Source of the DNA: Syntrophaceae bacterium UBA2208
GTDB lineage: Bacteria > Desulfobacterota > BSN033 > UBA1163
Direction: 5' to 3'
NCBI GenBank assembly: GCA_002327885.1
Contig: DCUS01000076.1
Span: 2,826 to 28,114 of the forward strand
Length of the DNA stretch: 25,289 nucleotides
In this document: piece after piece, positions 1 through 6,510 of the stretch
Layout of the letters: each line of letters starts with the position of its first letter
Position numbering within the stretch: the first letter of the stretch is position 1
Position numbers and translations under genes: made by a program
The notes under the pieces: model-generated
What the model saw: only the letters and a program-made list of their open reading frames with translations
Told to the model about the DNA's origin: nothing
The model's database searches: none

Positions 1-806
1 TGACGGTCATCGGTGACGAAAAGAAATCGTCTTGAGTTCTTCGGCTGGACAAGCGGGATGAGGCTTCTGAGATTTCTGGCAGTCGTTCCCTCCCGGATCA
101 TAATCCACATGCCATTTTTCAATTTTTCTTTTGCCTCTTTGAGCGTCGTACATTCGTGGTCGGATCGAATTCCTGCTGTGAGATAAGCATAAAGCCCCTT
201 TCCGGAAAGCATGGGGGCGTGACCATCCATCCGTTTCCCCTTTGCCATCTCGATTTTCTTGAGAACTTCTGAATTTCTGGAAATAACACCGGGGAAGTTC
301 ATCATCTCTGCCAGTCCAATGACCCAGGGTTTTTTGAATAGGGACCTTAAATCGGTTGCTTTGAGAATAGCTCCCGATGTTTCCATATGCGTGGCCGGGA
401 CACAGGAGGGAAGCATAAAAAATACATTCAAGGGGACATCTCTTGCCGATTCCGCCATGAATTGAATGCCTTCTCGACCCAGGACATTGGCAATTTCATG
501 AGGATCGATCACTACCGTGGTGGTCCCGTTAGGGAGGACAGATCGAGCGAATTCAGGAATGGTCACCATGCTCGATTCAATGTGGACGTGGCCATCAATC
601 AACCCCGGACAAAGGAAATCACCCTTCACATCGATGGTCTTTCTGGCCTGATAATCTCCGAACCCTACAATCACCCCTCCAAAGATGGCGACATCTTTTT
701 TTTCAATCTCACCGGAGAAGACGTCTACAACCCTTCCGTTCTTAATCAGAAGGTCTACCCTTCCTTCGCCCGAGGCGATCCGGATTCTTTCCTCCAGCAA
801 GGCCAT
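1..806 (-). CDS. ade: Adenine deaminase, 5' part (C-terminus outside window)
   Basis: Deaminates adenine to hypoxanthine and ammonia in purine salvage or breakdown (cytoplasmic, metal-dependent amidohydrolase family). About 268 residues are present and the frame is still open at base 1. Visible signatures are GLIDGHVHIESSM near residues 77-89 (metal-binding His-x-His), VVIDPHEIANVLG, GLAEMMNFPGV, MDGHAP, SDHECT and FVTDDR at the edge, a set specific to the Ade subfamily rather than to dihydroorotase or other amidohydrolases. The start is the ATG at 806, with AGGAG 8 nt upstream; another ATG at 812 is too close to that site. It stands alone on its strand with about 530 bases of gene-poor DNA upstream. 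The family is normally about 570-600 residues, so roughly half is seen. Confidence 0.93.
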   Translation of the reverse strand, partial: MALLEERIRIASGEGRVDLLIKNGRVVDVFSGEIEKKDVAIFGGVIVGFGDYQARKTIDVKGDFLCPGLIDGHVHIESSMVTIPEFARSVLPNGTTTVVIDPHEIANVLGREGIQFMAESARDVPLNVFFMLPSCVPATHMETSGAILKATDLRSLFKKPWVIGLAEMMNFPGVISRNSEVLKKIEMAKGKRMDGHAPMLSGKGLYAYLTAGIRSDHECTTLKEAKEKLKNGMWIMIREGTTARNLRSLIPLVQPKNSRRFLFVTDDR

Positions 807-829
807 ATCCATATCTCCTTCTAAAACCT

Positions 830-858
830 TTCATAACAAATCTCTCATGGATGATCAA
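830..858 (-). promoter_or_regulatory. Candidate promoter of adenine deaminase
   Basis: On the minus strand TTGATC (853-858) and TATGAA (830-835) are separated by 17 nt. Transcription would start near 823, giving a very short leader that still contains the AGGAG site of the gene. Both hexamers are imperfect, so this is only a plausible site. Confidence 0.3.
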
Positions 859-1040
859 GGAGTTTATCAGGTGAGATCTTTCTTAATTGAGCAGGATTTG
901 TTACGTATAACCCCTGAGAGAGAATGACAGTCTATAACTATGGGTGTAATTACTTCCCAGGGAAACGCACCCCTCTGCGGAACGGTCTCTGTCAAGACAT
1001 GGAAATTGTTTTCTATACGAAGATTTAGGAGGAGTAAACA

Positions 1041-1070
1041 AAAAAGGCACACTTGGAAGTATGCCTTTTT
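1041..1070. terminator. Bidirectional terminator-like hairpin
   Basis: AAAAAGGCA at 1041-1049 pairs with TGCCTTTTT at 1062-1070, and the stem continues after one mismatch (A1051-T1060, C1052-G1059). A and T tracts flank the stem on both sides, so it could end transcription in either direction. It lies just downstream (minus strand) of the broken gene tail ending at 1097. Confidence 0.6.
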
Positions 1071-1096
1071 GTCTCGACACCTTTTCTTGATATCGA

Positions 1097-1195
1097 TTAT
1101 TTCTTCGGGGCCTCAGTCGTAGCCGGTTTCTACGGGGCCGGTTCTGCCTTCTTCTCTGCCGCTGGAGCGCCCTTCCGATTCCTTCTGCTTATTTG
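1097..1195 (-). pseudogene. Remnant of a gene with basic K/A/P-rich C-terminus
   Basis: On the minus strand the frame reads RRNRKGAPAAEKKAEPAP, then TAG (1130-1132), then KPATTEAPKK and TAA (1097-1099), followed by the terminator-like hairpin at 1041-1070. The same low-complexity pattern continues through the TAG, which fits a single AAG-to-TAG change in what was once the C-terminal tail of a small basic protein. Upstream of about 1200 the composition changes and no N-terminal domain can be seen, so the gene also seems cut at its 5' side. The family cannot be named from a low-complexity tail. Confidence 0.35.
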
Positions 1196-1333
1196 AAATC
1201 GAGTATAACGCGCGGCATAAGCTGCCGCCGCGTCACACCGTGGCGCGGAGCTTGGCAAGCCTCGCTTACCGGCGGTCAGGTTGATGCCGATGGGCGACGA
1301 ACTGATACCTGTGGCGTGAGCGCTCAACGTTTG

Positions 1334-1795
1334 CTACTTGGGGCGTGTGCGAATCAAGTGTTTAAAGCGAAGTGTCATTACTAAATCACCACCCTGGTTC
1401 ATTATGCTTGACTGGAACGAGACAAAACCACGATCTGGTCGTGAACGAGAAATTGCGGTTTCAGTGACTCGACTGAGAATCGTAAGCGTGTCATTAGGAC
1501 GCACGGGCTTCAAGAATTGGAGGTTCATTTCTGACCCTCCGACACCTTGGTTGTTGAGAAACCCAGCGCGCATCATTCCACCCCAAACTGCTGCAAACAG
1601 ATGAGTGCCTGAGGCAATGAGCCCCTGGAAGGGAGAGGATTTAGCAGCTGTTGGGTCGATATGAACCGATTGAGGATCGTAGGCGCGCGCAAAATCAATG
1701 ATGTCTTTTTCCGATAACACCACTGGCTCACCCAGGAACTCATCGCCGACTCGATAGTCCTCGAACCATTCAACACCTGTGCACGCTCGACGCAT
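1334..1795 (-). CDS. MaoC-like (R)-specific enoyl-CoA hydratase / dehydratase family protein
   Basis: A 153-residue single hot-dog-fold protein of the MaoC/hydratase-2 family, cytoplasmic, expected to hydrate a CoA-bound double bond; the substrate cannot be told. WFEDYRVGDEF at residues 10-20 is the usual entry strand. ARAYDPQSVHID (37-47) holds the catalytic Asp40-x4-His45 pair, followed by GLIASGTHL. Length is normal for stand-alone family members. The ATG at 1795 has GGAG 10 nt upstream. It stands alone, with no fatty-acid or CoA genes beside it. Downstream DNA is GC-rich with hairpins and upstream DNA is AT-rich, so it may have been acquired separately from its neighbours. Confidence 0.82.
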   Translation of the reverse strand: MRRACTGVEWFEDYRVGDEFLGEPVVLSEKDIIDFARAYDPQSVHIDPTAAKSSPFQGLIASGTHLFAAVWGGMMRAGFLNNQGVGGSEMNLQFLKPVRPNDTLTILSRVTETAISRSRPDRGFVSFQSSIMNQGGDLVMTLRFKHLIRTRPK

Positions 1796-2616
1796 TGCTT
1801 ATGATCTCCGTACGACGCCTAAGATTGCTTTTTATGCCACTTCTACATTTTTGTAAATCTTAACCCATAAGAGCTCTTTTCTGCCCAAGAGGATTCGAAT
1901 TTCACGCCATTTTTCCAGAAAAGACCGTCATAAAGAATATTATATGGAAGCAAGTTAACCTCGCAGTTGCATAAAATTACATAAAAAGGGAGGTGGGTGT
2001 GCTGGAAAACCTTTACAGCGGCACCTTTAAACATTTGGCTACTCGATTTTCAAGTAAAATCCAAAGACCACCTCAGGGGATATCGCATGTTACCCATACC
2101 CTATAAAATAATCCGCAATTGTAAAGGGTTAGAAGCACACTTGCCTCCCTTTTTATGCAACGTTAAGGTTAACTTCAGAATGAATTATTAACAGGGATTG
2201 AAACACATCCGCGTTGTTCATTTGCAATTATAATATACACTCTTTTGGGAAATTAGGGAAACAGGGAATAAACAAAGAAGAACTACTTAATCTTCTTCAA
2301 AAGTTTCCCCCCGACCTTAAATTTAACGCTTCCACCTACCTTCAAACGAGGCATGCTTTAAGAGTCGAAGATTTGCGGGAAATCATCAGGTTGGCTCAAC
2401 CCTCAGCAGATTCCCCACTTTGGAGACCTAACCGGATGCTGCTAAACTGTGTTCCAGGGCCGGCCGGTGTGGGAGTTGATCTACCGTTCCGTGATGGGTC
2501 CACTTCCCCCGGCACGTGAATGGAGACATGATTTCTTCCATCCCCAATAGCCAGGCCGGGAAGTGGCCTGATTTCAACCCGCCGAAACGACTGGCAGCCG
2601 GCACATTGGAATCCTA
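1796..2616. other. Long gene-free stretch holding an inverted-repeat element
   Basis: No convincing gene in 820 bases. It contains an 8-bp inverted repeat (CTTTTCTG 1876-1883 / CAGAAAAG 1916-1923), the long inverted-repeat element at 1952-2175, and a single GGGATTGAAAC stretch (2194-2204) resembling the end of a CRISPR repeat. An open frame at 2214-2519 (+) has a locally protein-like middle section (LLNLLQKFPPDLKFNASTY) but no ribosome site and no family I recognise. The part from 2440 to 2616 is GC-richer and shows nothing I can name. Confidence 0.5.
1952..2175. repeat. MITE-like element with ~65-70-bp imperfect inverted repeats
   Basis: The left arm (1952-2021) and the reverse complement of the right arm (2113-2175) share blocks in the same order: AAGTTAACC, GTTGCATAA, ATAAAAAGGGAGG, GTGTGCT, CCTTTACA and GCGG. 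The left arm carries a small extra piece (ATAAaattacATAAAA) relative to the right, as if it had a local duplication. About 90 bp without coding capacity lie between the arms. This is the form of a non-autonomous transposable element or the collapsed ends of an insertion sequence. No target-site duplication was identified. Confidence 0.65.
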
Positions 2617-3672
2617 TCAAATCCAATCCGCCAATATGAAGCCGATGCCAATCCGGTTCACGCTGTGGTTGTAATCCAGAAGGTTCTCGCCATATCCAAC
2701 ATAGTATTGAAGATAGCCGGCGATCTGCTTGAAAAGGGGAAAGCTCCATTCAGCCTGCAAGGCGCCACGATTGGCATGGAAACTAAGATTGTTCCGCAGC
2801 ATAAGCCCGAACCTGTGTTTTTTTAAAAAATAGTATGCCCAGATCTCCCCGTATCCAAGGTATTTTTCGATATTGGGGTTATCGTCGTCCCGGGCAGATT
2901 CGGGGATACGGTACCATGTCTTCAGAAGAAAGCAAAACGGATCTCTTTCAAAACCAAAGTTCACTACTACGCGGTTCCAGCTTCTCGATAAAGGTTCGGA
3001 TTGCCCGTTGGACTGGTGGTTAAACCCCAAATTTACGAAGCGGCCCCTCAATCCCAGGATGTTATAATCGGTTCTGAAGTTGAGGAGGAGTTCCGGCTCG
3101 TAATTCGTTTCCCGGAATGGAGAAGAGTCCTCGAAGTTGTAAAATTGCCAGAAAGACCGCTGCGTGTAGCCGAACCACAGATCCATTTTTTGGTTGAGAA
3201 TGTCCTGCCATAGCTTTACCTTTAAACTCAACTGGAAAGTGACTTCGGGTTGTTTAAGATCTTTATCCGGATCGGCCTCCCTTACGGCACGGACATTAGG
3301 CGATTCGTTGTAGGTGAAAGGGAGAACATAGTTGGATCGATGCATTTTAACGGGGTATTTCCCGCGACGGGACTCCTCGTCCAGTTCCCAAAGCCGTGAA
3401 AAGTAGGAAGGCTTCTCCGCTTTCTCTTCCGGGGGAATTCCCACGGATTCCTTCGCCGGCTCAATATCGCCTGATTCCCGACCGGTAATTTTGTCGTAAC
3501 ATTTTAGCCTCTCGGAATCATCCTCGATTTTTGCGCACTCAGCCATGTCCCGAGACATTCCCGAAAGCGTTTCAGCCGATACCTTGGGTAACAAAATAAG
3601 AACGATCCACAAGCTAATTAAAAGAGTCCCTACGCCTGCCCAGGGGCCATAATGCGAGGTTCGTCTTTTCAT
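2617..3672 (-). CDS. pldA: Outer-membrane phospholipase A (OmpLA family)
   Basis: Integral outer-membrane beta-barrel that hydrolyses acyl chains of phospholipids, usually dimeric, calcium-dependent and active when membrane asymmetry is lost. Starting at the ATG at 3672 it has 351 residues: a basic N-terminus, a hydrophobic signal segment (about 13-33, ending VSA), a short region with paired cysteines (C46, C58), then the barrel. The catalytic motif is NHQSNGQSEPLSRSWNR: His219, Ser221 and Asn233 have the spacing of E. coli His142/Ser144/Asn156, and Ser229 matches the calcium-binding Ser152. The protein ends in an aromatic/hydrophobic barrel strand. A TTG at 3702 is in frame, but ATG 3672 with AAAGAG upstream and a normal signal peptide is preferred. 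Confidence 0.9.
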   Translation of the reverse strand: MKRRTSHYGPWAGVGTLLISLWIVLILLPKVSAETLSGMSRDMAECAKIEDDSERLKCYDKITGRESGDIEPAKESVGIPPEEKAEKPSYFSRLWELDEESRRGKYPVKMHRSNYVLPFTYNESPNVRAVREADPDKDLKQPEVTFQLSLKVKLWQDILNQKMDLWFGYTQRSFWQFYNFEDSSPFRETNYEPELLLNFRTDYNILGLRGRFVNLGFNHQSNGQSEPLSRSWNRVVVNFGFERDPFCFLLKTWYRIPESARDDDNPNIEKYLGYGEIWAYYFLKKHRFGLMLRNNLSFHANRGALQAEWSFPLFKQIAGYLQYYVGYGENLLDYNHSVNRIGIGFILADWI

Positions 3673-3747
3673 CAGCGTCTCTTTTCTGCCTTTCGACAAC
3701 AACCCACGAAGTCCTGAAATGATAAGAATTCACTTCGGGTTGGGTTA

Positions 3748-3776
3748 AGTATATGAAAAACCGAATTGTATTTCAA
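3748..3776 (-). promoter_or_regulatory. Sigma70-type promoter of pldA
   Basis: On the minus strand TTGAAA (3771-3776) and TATACT (3748-3753) are separated by exactly 17 nt. Transcription would begin near 3741, giving a leader of about 70 nt before the ATG at 3672. Confidence 0.55.
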
Positions 3777-3796
3777 GCAAAATAGCCAGGATATGG

Positions 3797-3898
3797 TAAT
3801 GCCTCACTTAAAAGGGGTAGGGGCGACTTTAGTCGCCCTCTGCACAGGGAGGCTAAAGCCTCCCCTACCCATTACTCCACGCTTCAGTGAGGCATTAC
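3797..3898. repeat. Nested palindromic repeat, ~102 bp
   Basis: Outer arms GTAATGCCTCACT (3797-3809) and AGTGAGGCATTAC (3886-3898) are perfect inverted copies. Inside, GGGGTAGGGG pairs with CCCCTACCC, enclosing two small hairpins (GGGCGACTTTAGTCGCCC-like, and GGGAGGCTAAAGCCTCCC). The whole can fold into a cruciform or multi-branched structure. It is non-coding and has the form of an intergenic palindromic repeat family. Confidence 0.7.
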
Positions 3899-4119
3899 AG
3901 GATATGCATGAAAGTTTTGGGCCAGTAAAGCGGGTAGGGATTACCAAGTGAAATCTTGCATCATGGTCGAAATATGTCAGACTATTTGACAATTGCCGTA
4001 AAGTCGAACCCCGATCTTCACACATAAGAAGCCCTGCTGATTAGCGGTTCGTTTCTTTTTCCTTTTAAAGCCCTCTGACCTTTAAGGGAAACCCGGTTCA
4101 GAGGCTGAAAATAAGAAAT

Positions 4120-4223
4120 TAATACAAACGCAATAAATAAAATGACATCACCCCCACCCTCACCCTCCCCCCTTGAGGAAGAGGGATGGGCGGGGGGTAA
4201 AAAGAATTATTGCGTTTGTATTA
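4120..4223. repeat. Dispersed palindromic repeat, copy 1
   Basis: Ends TAATACAAACGCAATAA and TTATTGCGTTTGTATTA are perfect inverted copies. The inside is a C-rich strand (CACCCCCACCCTCACCCTCC) followed by a G-rich one that can pair with it. A second copy with identical ends lies at 10565-10665. The element has no coding capacity and is MITE-like. Confidence 0.85.
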
Positions 4224-4265
4224 GTCATGCCTGACTCCAATCCAACTGAGCCCGATCCATCTTAC

Positions 4266-4294
4266 TTGAAAATGGAAAATTTCACCCCTATAAT
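4266..4294 (+). promoter_or_regulatory. Sigma70-type promoter of bacterioferritin
   Basis: TTGAAA (4266-4271) and a perfect TATAAT (4289-4294) are separated by 17 nt. Transcription would start near 4301, giving a leader of about 100 nt. The promoter sits about 40 bp downstream of the palindromic repeat at 4120-4223. Confidence 0.65.
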
Positions 4295-4399
4295 TATTAA
4301 AGAAGGGGTTTGATCCGGAGTGTGGTCGACCCCCAGAATGAGAAACGCGGAGACAGCATTCTTATACTGACCAACGTGAAACAAACAAGGAGGTGCATC

Positions 4400-4957
4400 A
4401 TGGCACAAACGACCAAGGAACAAAGGAGAGAAAAAGTGATTGAAGTTCTGAACAAGGCACGCGGCATGGAGTTACATGCCATAATGCAGTACATGAATCA
4501 GCACTACAATTTGGACAACTCCGATTACGGAGACATGGCGGCGAAAGTCAAGCTTATCGCGGTCGATGAGATGCGCCACGCGGAGATGTTCGCAGAGCGA
4601 ATTAAGGAACTGGGCGGAGAACCAACGACAGAGCCTGCAGGAAAGCCCGAAAAGGGTCAGAACGCCCAGACAATCTTTTCGTTTGATGCGAAACTCGAGG
4701 ATGATACCATCGACGCCTATAACCAATTCCTCCTGGTTTGCAGAGATAACGGTGATAGCACCAGCTTAAAAACGTTTGAAGCGATCATCGATGAAGAGCA
4801 GATCCATTTCAACTACTTCGACAACGTTCATGAACACATCGAAAAACTCGGTGACACCTATCTTGCTAAAATTGCCGGGACACCGTCCGCCACCGGTTTG
4901 CAAACGCAAGGCTTCGTTGCCAGGCAGGGCTCTACCGGTGCACCAGGTGGTGCATGA
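4400..4957 (+). CDS. bfr: Bacterioferritin / ferritin-like di-iron protein
   Basis: Iron-storage ferroxidase of the ferritin superfamily (cytoplasmic 24-mer shell), or a close ferritin-like relative; in anaerobes such proteins detoxify iron and peroxide. The start is the ATG at 4400 after a strong AGGAGG site; the in-frame upstream extension is not needed. In the 185-residue product the di-iron ligands fall as in bacterioferritin: Glu24, Glu57 and His60 (DEMRH), a Glu near 100, then Glu133 and His136 (DEEQIHF). Met58 is at the position of the haem-ligating Met52 of E. coli Bfr, so haem binding is possible. The last 25 residues or so (GTPSATG... to GAPGGA) are a low-complexity tail beyond the usual helix E. 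It is a single-gene unit with its own promoter. Confidence 0.85.
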   Translation: MAQTTKEQRREKVIEVLNKARGMELHAIMQYMNQHYNLDNSDYGDMAAKVKLIAVDEMRHAEMFAERIKELGGEPTTEPAGKPEKGQNAQTIFSFDAKLEDDTIDAYNQFLLVCRDNGDSTSLKTFEAIIDEEQIHFNYFDNVHEHIEKLGDTYLAKIAGTPSATGLQTQGFVARQGSTGAPGGA

Positions 4958-5040
4958 GATAGTCGTTGATCGGTCATTTGAGACGACGTCAGCTTTTTCC
5001 GATCATCGCTTAGGCTTATCCGAATTTCGTTGAAATTTCT

Positions 5041-5087
5041 CCTCACCCCAACCCTCTCCCCGACGGTTGAGGGGGCGAGGGTGAGGG
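5041..5087. repeat. C-rich/G-rich hairpin repeat
   Basis: CCTCACCCCAACCCTCTCCCC (5041-5061, imperfectly) pairs with GAGGGGGCGAGGGTGAGG (5070-5087). It lies between bacterioferritin and serB and could limit read-through, although no U-tract follows. Its C-rich arm resembles the inner part of the dispersed repeats at 4120 and 10565. Confidence 0.6.
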
Positions 5088-5189
5088 GCAAGCAATCTCT
5101 GACGGTTTTGGGAAGATGAGGCGTTCACTTGATCAAACGGGAACGAATGTCTCCCTTCCCCATTGATAAGAATAGATAAGGGTTTAAGG

Positions 5190-6407
5190 ATGCCATTTAC
5201 TTCTTTTTCACAAAAAAAGGATCTCTTTGTCATCTCCGTCATTGGTGAAGATCAGGTCGGTATTGTCTCGGAGGTGACCCGACTCCTCTTTAAGCAAGGC
5301 TTAAACATTGTGGATATCGAGCAGACGGTCATTCATTCCCAATTCACCATGGTGCTACTTATCCAGCCCCTCAAACCTCATTTTCAATTGACCCGGCTGC
5401 AATCAAGGCTTAAACAGTTGGCGAAGAAACGTTTGATGAGCATTACAATCACTCCGCTTCATGATTTTAAGGGGTTAAGACTGGCCGAGGAGAAGAGACC
5501 CTATGTTCTTACCCTTCTGGGACCCGATCGATCAGGGGTTGTCGCCGCCTTTTCTTCCACCCTGGCGGAGCATCATTGCAATATTGTGCGGATCAAGATG
5601 ATCGCCAGAGGGGAATTCTTTGCCATGGAAATGTGGATTGACCTCCGGGAGGCCAATTTTACCCTTCTTCGTCACGATCTGATTACCGTCGCCAAGAAGA
5701 TTGGAATGGATATCATTGCTCAGCCTGAGTATGTCTTTAAGAAGAGGAAAAAGGTCATTGTCTTTGACATGGATTCAACCATTGTGGACGGAGAGATCAT
5801 TGACGAGATGGCAAAAATTGCAGGAGTGGAAAAGAGGGTAGCCACCATTACTGAAAAAGGAATGCGAGGTGAGATCGATTTTTCAGAGTCTCTCCGAGCA
5901 AGGGTGTCCCTTCTGAAGGGGCTGGAGATTAAGAATTTGGAATCCATCTCCAAAACGGTTAAGCTTACCCAAGGGAGCGAAGAGTTGGTTGCCTCCCTGA
6001 AAGAGATGGGGTTTAAGGTGGCCCTCATCAGTGGCGGATTCAGCTTTTTTACAGATGTTTTGAAAAAGAGGTTGGGGTTTGATTATGCCTTTGGAAATGA
6101 TTTGGAGATCAAAGAGGGAAGAGTCACGGGAAGGATCAAAGGAAAAATCATTGACGCCAGAAGAAAGGCTGAAGCGCTGGACGAGATCTGCCGGAAAGAA
6201 GGGATCACCAGGGATGAAGTCGTTGCCGTTGGAGATGGATCAAACGACCGAATCATGGTGGCGAATGCAGGGTTAGGAATTGCCTTTAATGCAAAAGAGA
6301 TCTTGAAAAAGGTGGCAGATGGGGCCATTACAAAAGACCACATAAAAGGAGTCCTTTATTGTCTGGGGATCACGGACCGCGACCTAATCCAGTCCAAAAT
6401 GGAATAA
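5190..6407 (+). CDS. serB: Phosphoserine phosphatase with two N-terminal ACT domains
   Basis: Dephosphorylates phosphoserine in the last step of serine synthesis (cytoplasmic, Mg-dependent HAD family). The ATG at 5190 gives 405 residues; an in-frame TTG at 5163 is less likely. ACT domain 1 spans about 11-85 (ISVIGEDQVGIVSEVTRLL) and ACT domain 2 about 104-178 (LTLLGPDRSGVVAAFSSTL), both typical ligand-sensing modules. The HAD domain follows: DMDST with nucleophile Asp193 and acid Asp195, SGG at 281-283, Lys326, and GDGSND with Asp349 and Asp353. Fused ACT-SerB proteins of this length are common in Desulfobacterota and actinobacteria. It precedes the HAD-RidA gene by about 100 nt on the same strand. 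Confidence 0.93.
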   Translation: MPFTSFSQKKDLFVISVIGEDQVGIVSEVTRLLFKQGLNIVDIEQTVIHSQFTMVLLIQPLKPHFQLTRLQSRLKQLAKKRLMSITITPLHDFKGLRLAEEKRPYVLTLLGPDRSGVVAAFSSTLAEHHCNIVRIKMIARGEFFAMEMWIDLREANFTLLRHDLITVAKKIGMDIIAQPEYVFKKRKKVIVFDMDSTIVDGEIIDEMAKIAGVEKRVATITEKGMRGEIDFSESLRARVSLLKGLEIKNLESISKTVKLTQGSEELVASLKEMGFKVALISGGFSFFTDVLKKRLGFDYAFGNDLEIKEGRVTGRIKGKIIDARRKAEALDEICRKEGITRDEVVAVGDGSNDRIMVANAGLGIAFNAKEILKKVADGAITKDHIKGVLYCLGITDRDLIQSKME

Positions 6408-6408
6408 T

Positions 6409-6475
6409 GGAATACTGGAATGATGAAAGACGATTTGTTTCTAAAAAACCCATTATTTCAACATTCCAGTATTCC
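6409..6475. repeat. 14-bp perfect inverted repeat between serB and the HAD-RidA gene
   Basis: GGAATACTGGAATG (6409-6422) and CATTCCAGTATTCC (6462-6475) are perfect inverted copies with 39 nt between. A related sequence, TTCCAGTATTCCATTCTTCC, occurs near 20378-20397 between the CooF-like and CODH-like genes, so this may be a small genome-wide repeat family. Confidence 0.6.
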
Positions 6476-6510
6476 TCCAACTTTCCAATTGACAGAGCTT
6501 AACACAATAT

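Larger units (their letters stand above)
807..1333. other. Gene-poor gap with broken gene tail and hairpins
   Basis: Between ade and the MaoC gene no intact gene is convincing. Contents are the ade leader, an intrinsic-terminator-like hairpin (1041-1070), a lysine/alanine/proline-rich gene tail with an in-frame stop (1097-1195), and a GC-rich stretch (about 1200-1330) with short hairpins. The best hairpin there is a 9-bp stem at about 1229-1249, starting CCGCG and ending CGCGG. Base composition shifts sharply near 1200, which suggests a junction between DNA of different origin. Confidence 0.5.
3673..4399. other. Intergenic region between pldA and bacterioferritin
   Basis: Divergent intergenic region of about 730 bases. 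It contains the pldA promoter (3748-3776), a nested palindromic repeat (3797-3898), a dispersed palindromic repeat (4120-4223), and the bacterioferritin promoter (4266-4294) with a leader of about 100 nt. The part from 3900 to 4119 holds nothing I recognise. Confidence 0.6.

Noticed and set aside
387..824. Plus-strand open frames in the first 900 bases
   Set aside because: They lie opposite the adenine deaminase reading frame, which has clear family motifs.
1028..1040. AGGAGGAGTAAAC as a ribosome site for a plus-strand gene
   Set aside because: It is followed by the terminator-like hairpin and no start codon with an open frame.
1207..1333. Integron attC-like site downstream of the MaoC gene (GCGCGTTATAC end, hairpins, TTAGGC near the gene start)
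   Set aside because: The core sites do not match RYYYAAC and GTTRRRY, and the arms do not pair well with each other. No integrase is present, so a cassette origin is not supported.
2191..2204. GGGATTGAAAC resembling the 3' end of a CRISPR repeat
   Set aside because: Only one copy, no spacers, no cas genes; chance or a remnant at best.
2214..2519. Open frame of 101 codons in the gene desert
   Set aside because: No ribosome site, no known family, and the C-terminal third looks non-coding; only mentioned in the gap entry.
3804..4025. Minus-strand open frame across the nested palindrome
   Set aside because: It runs through the repeat and has no ribosome site or recognisable domain.
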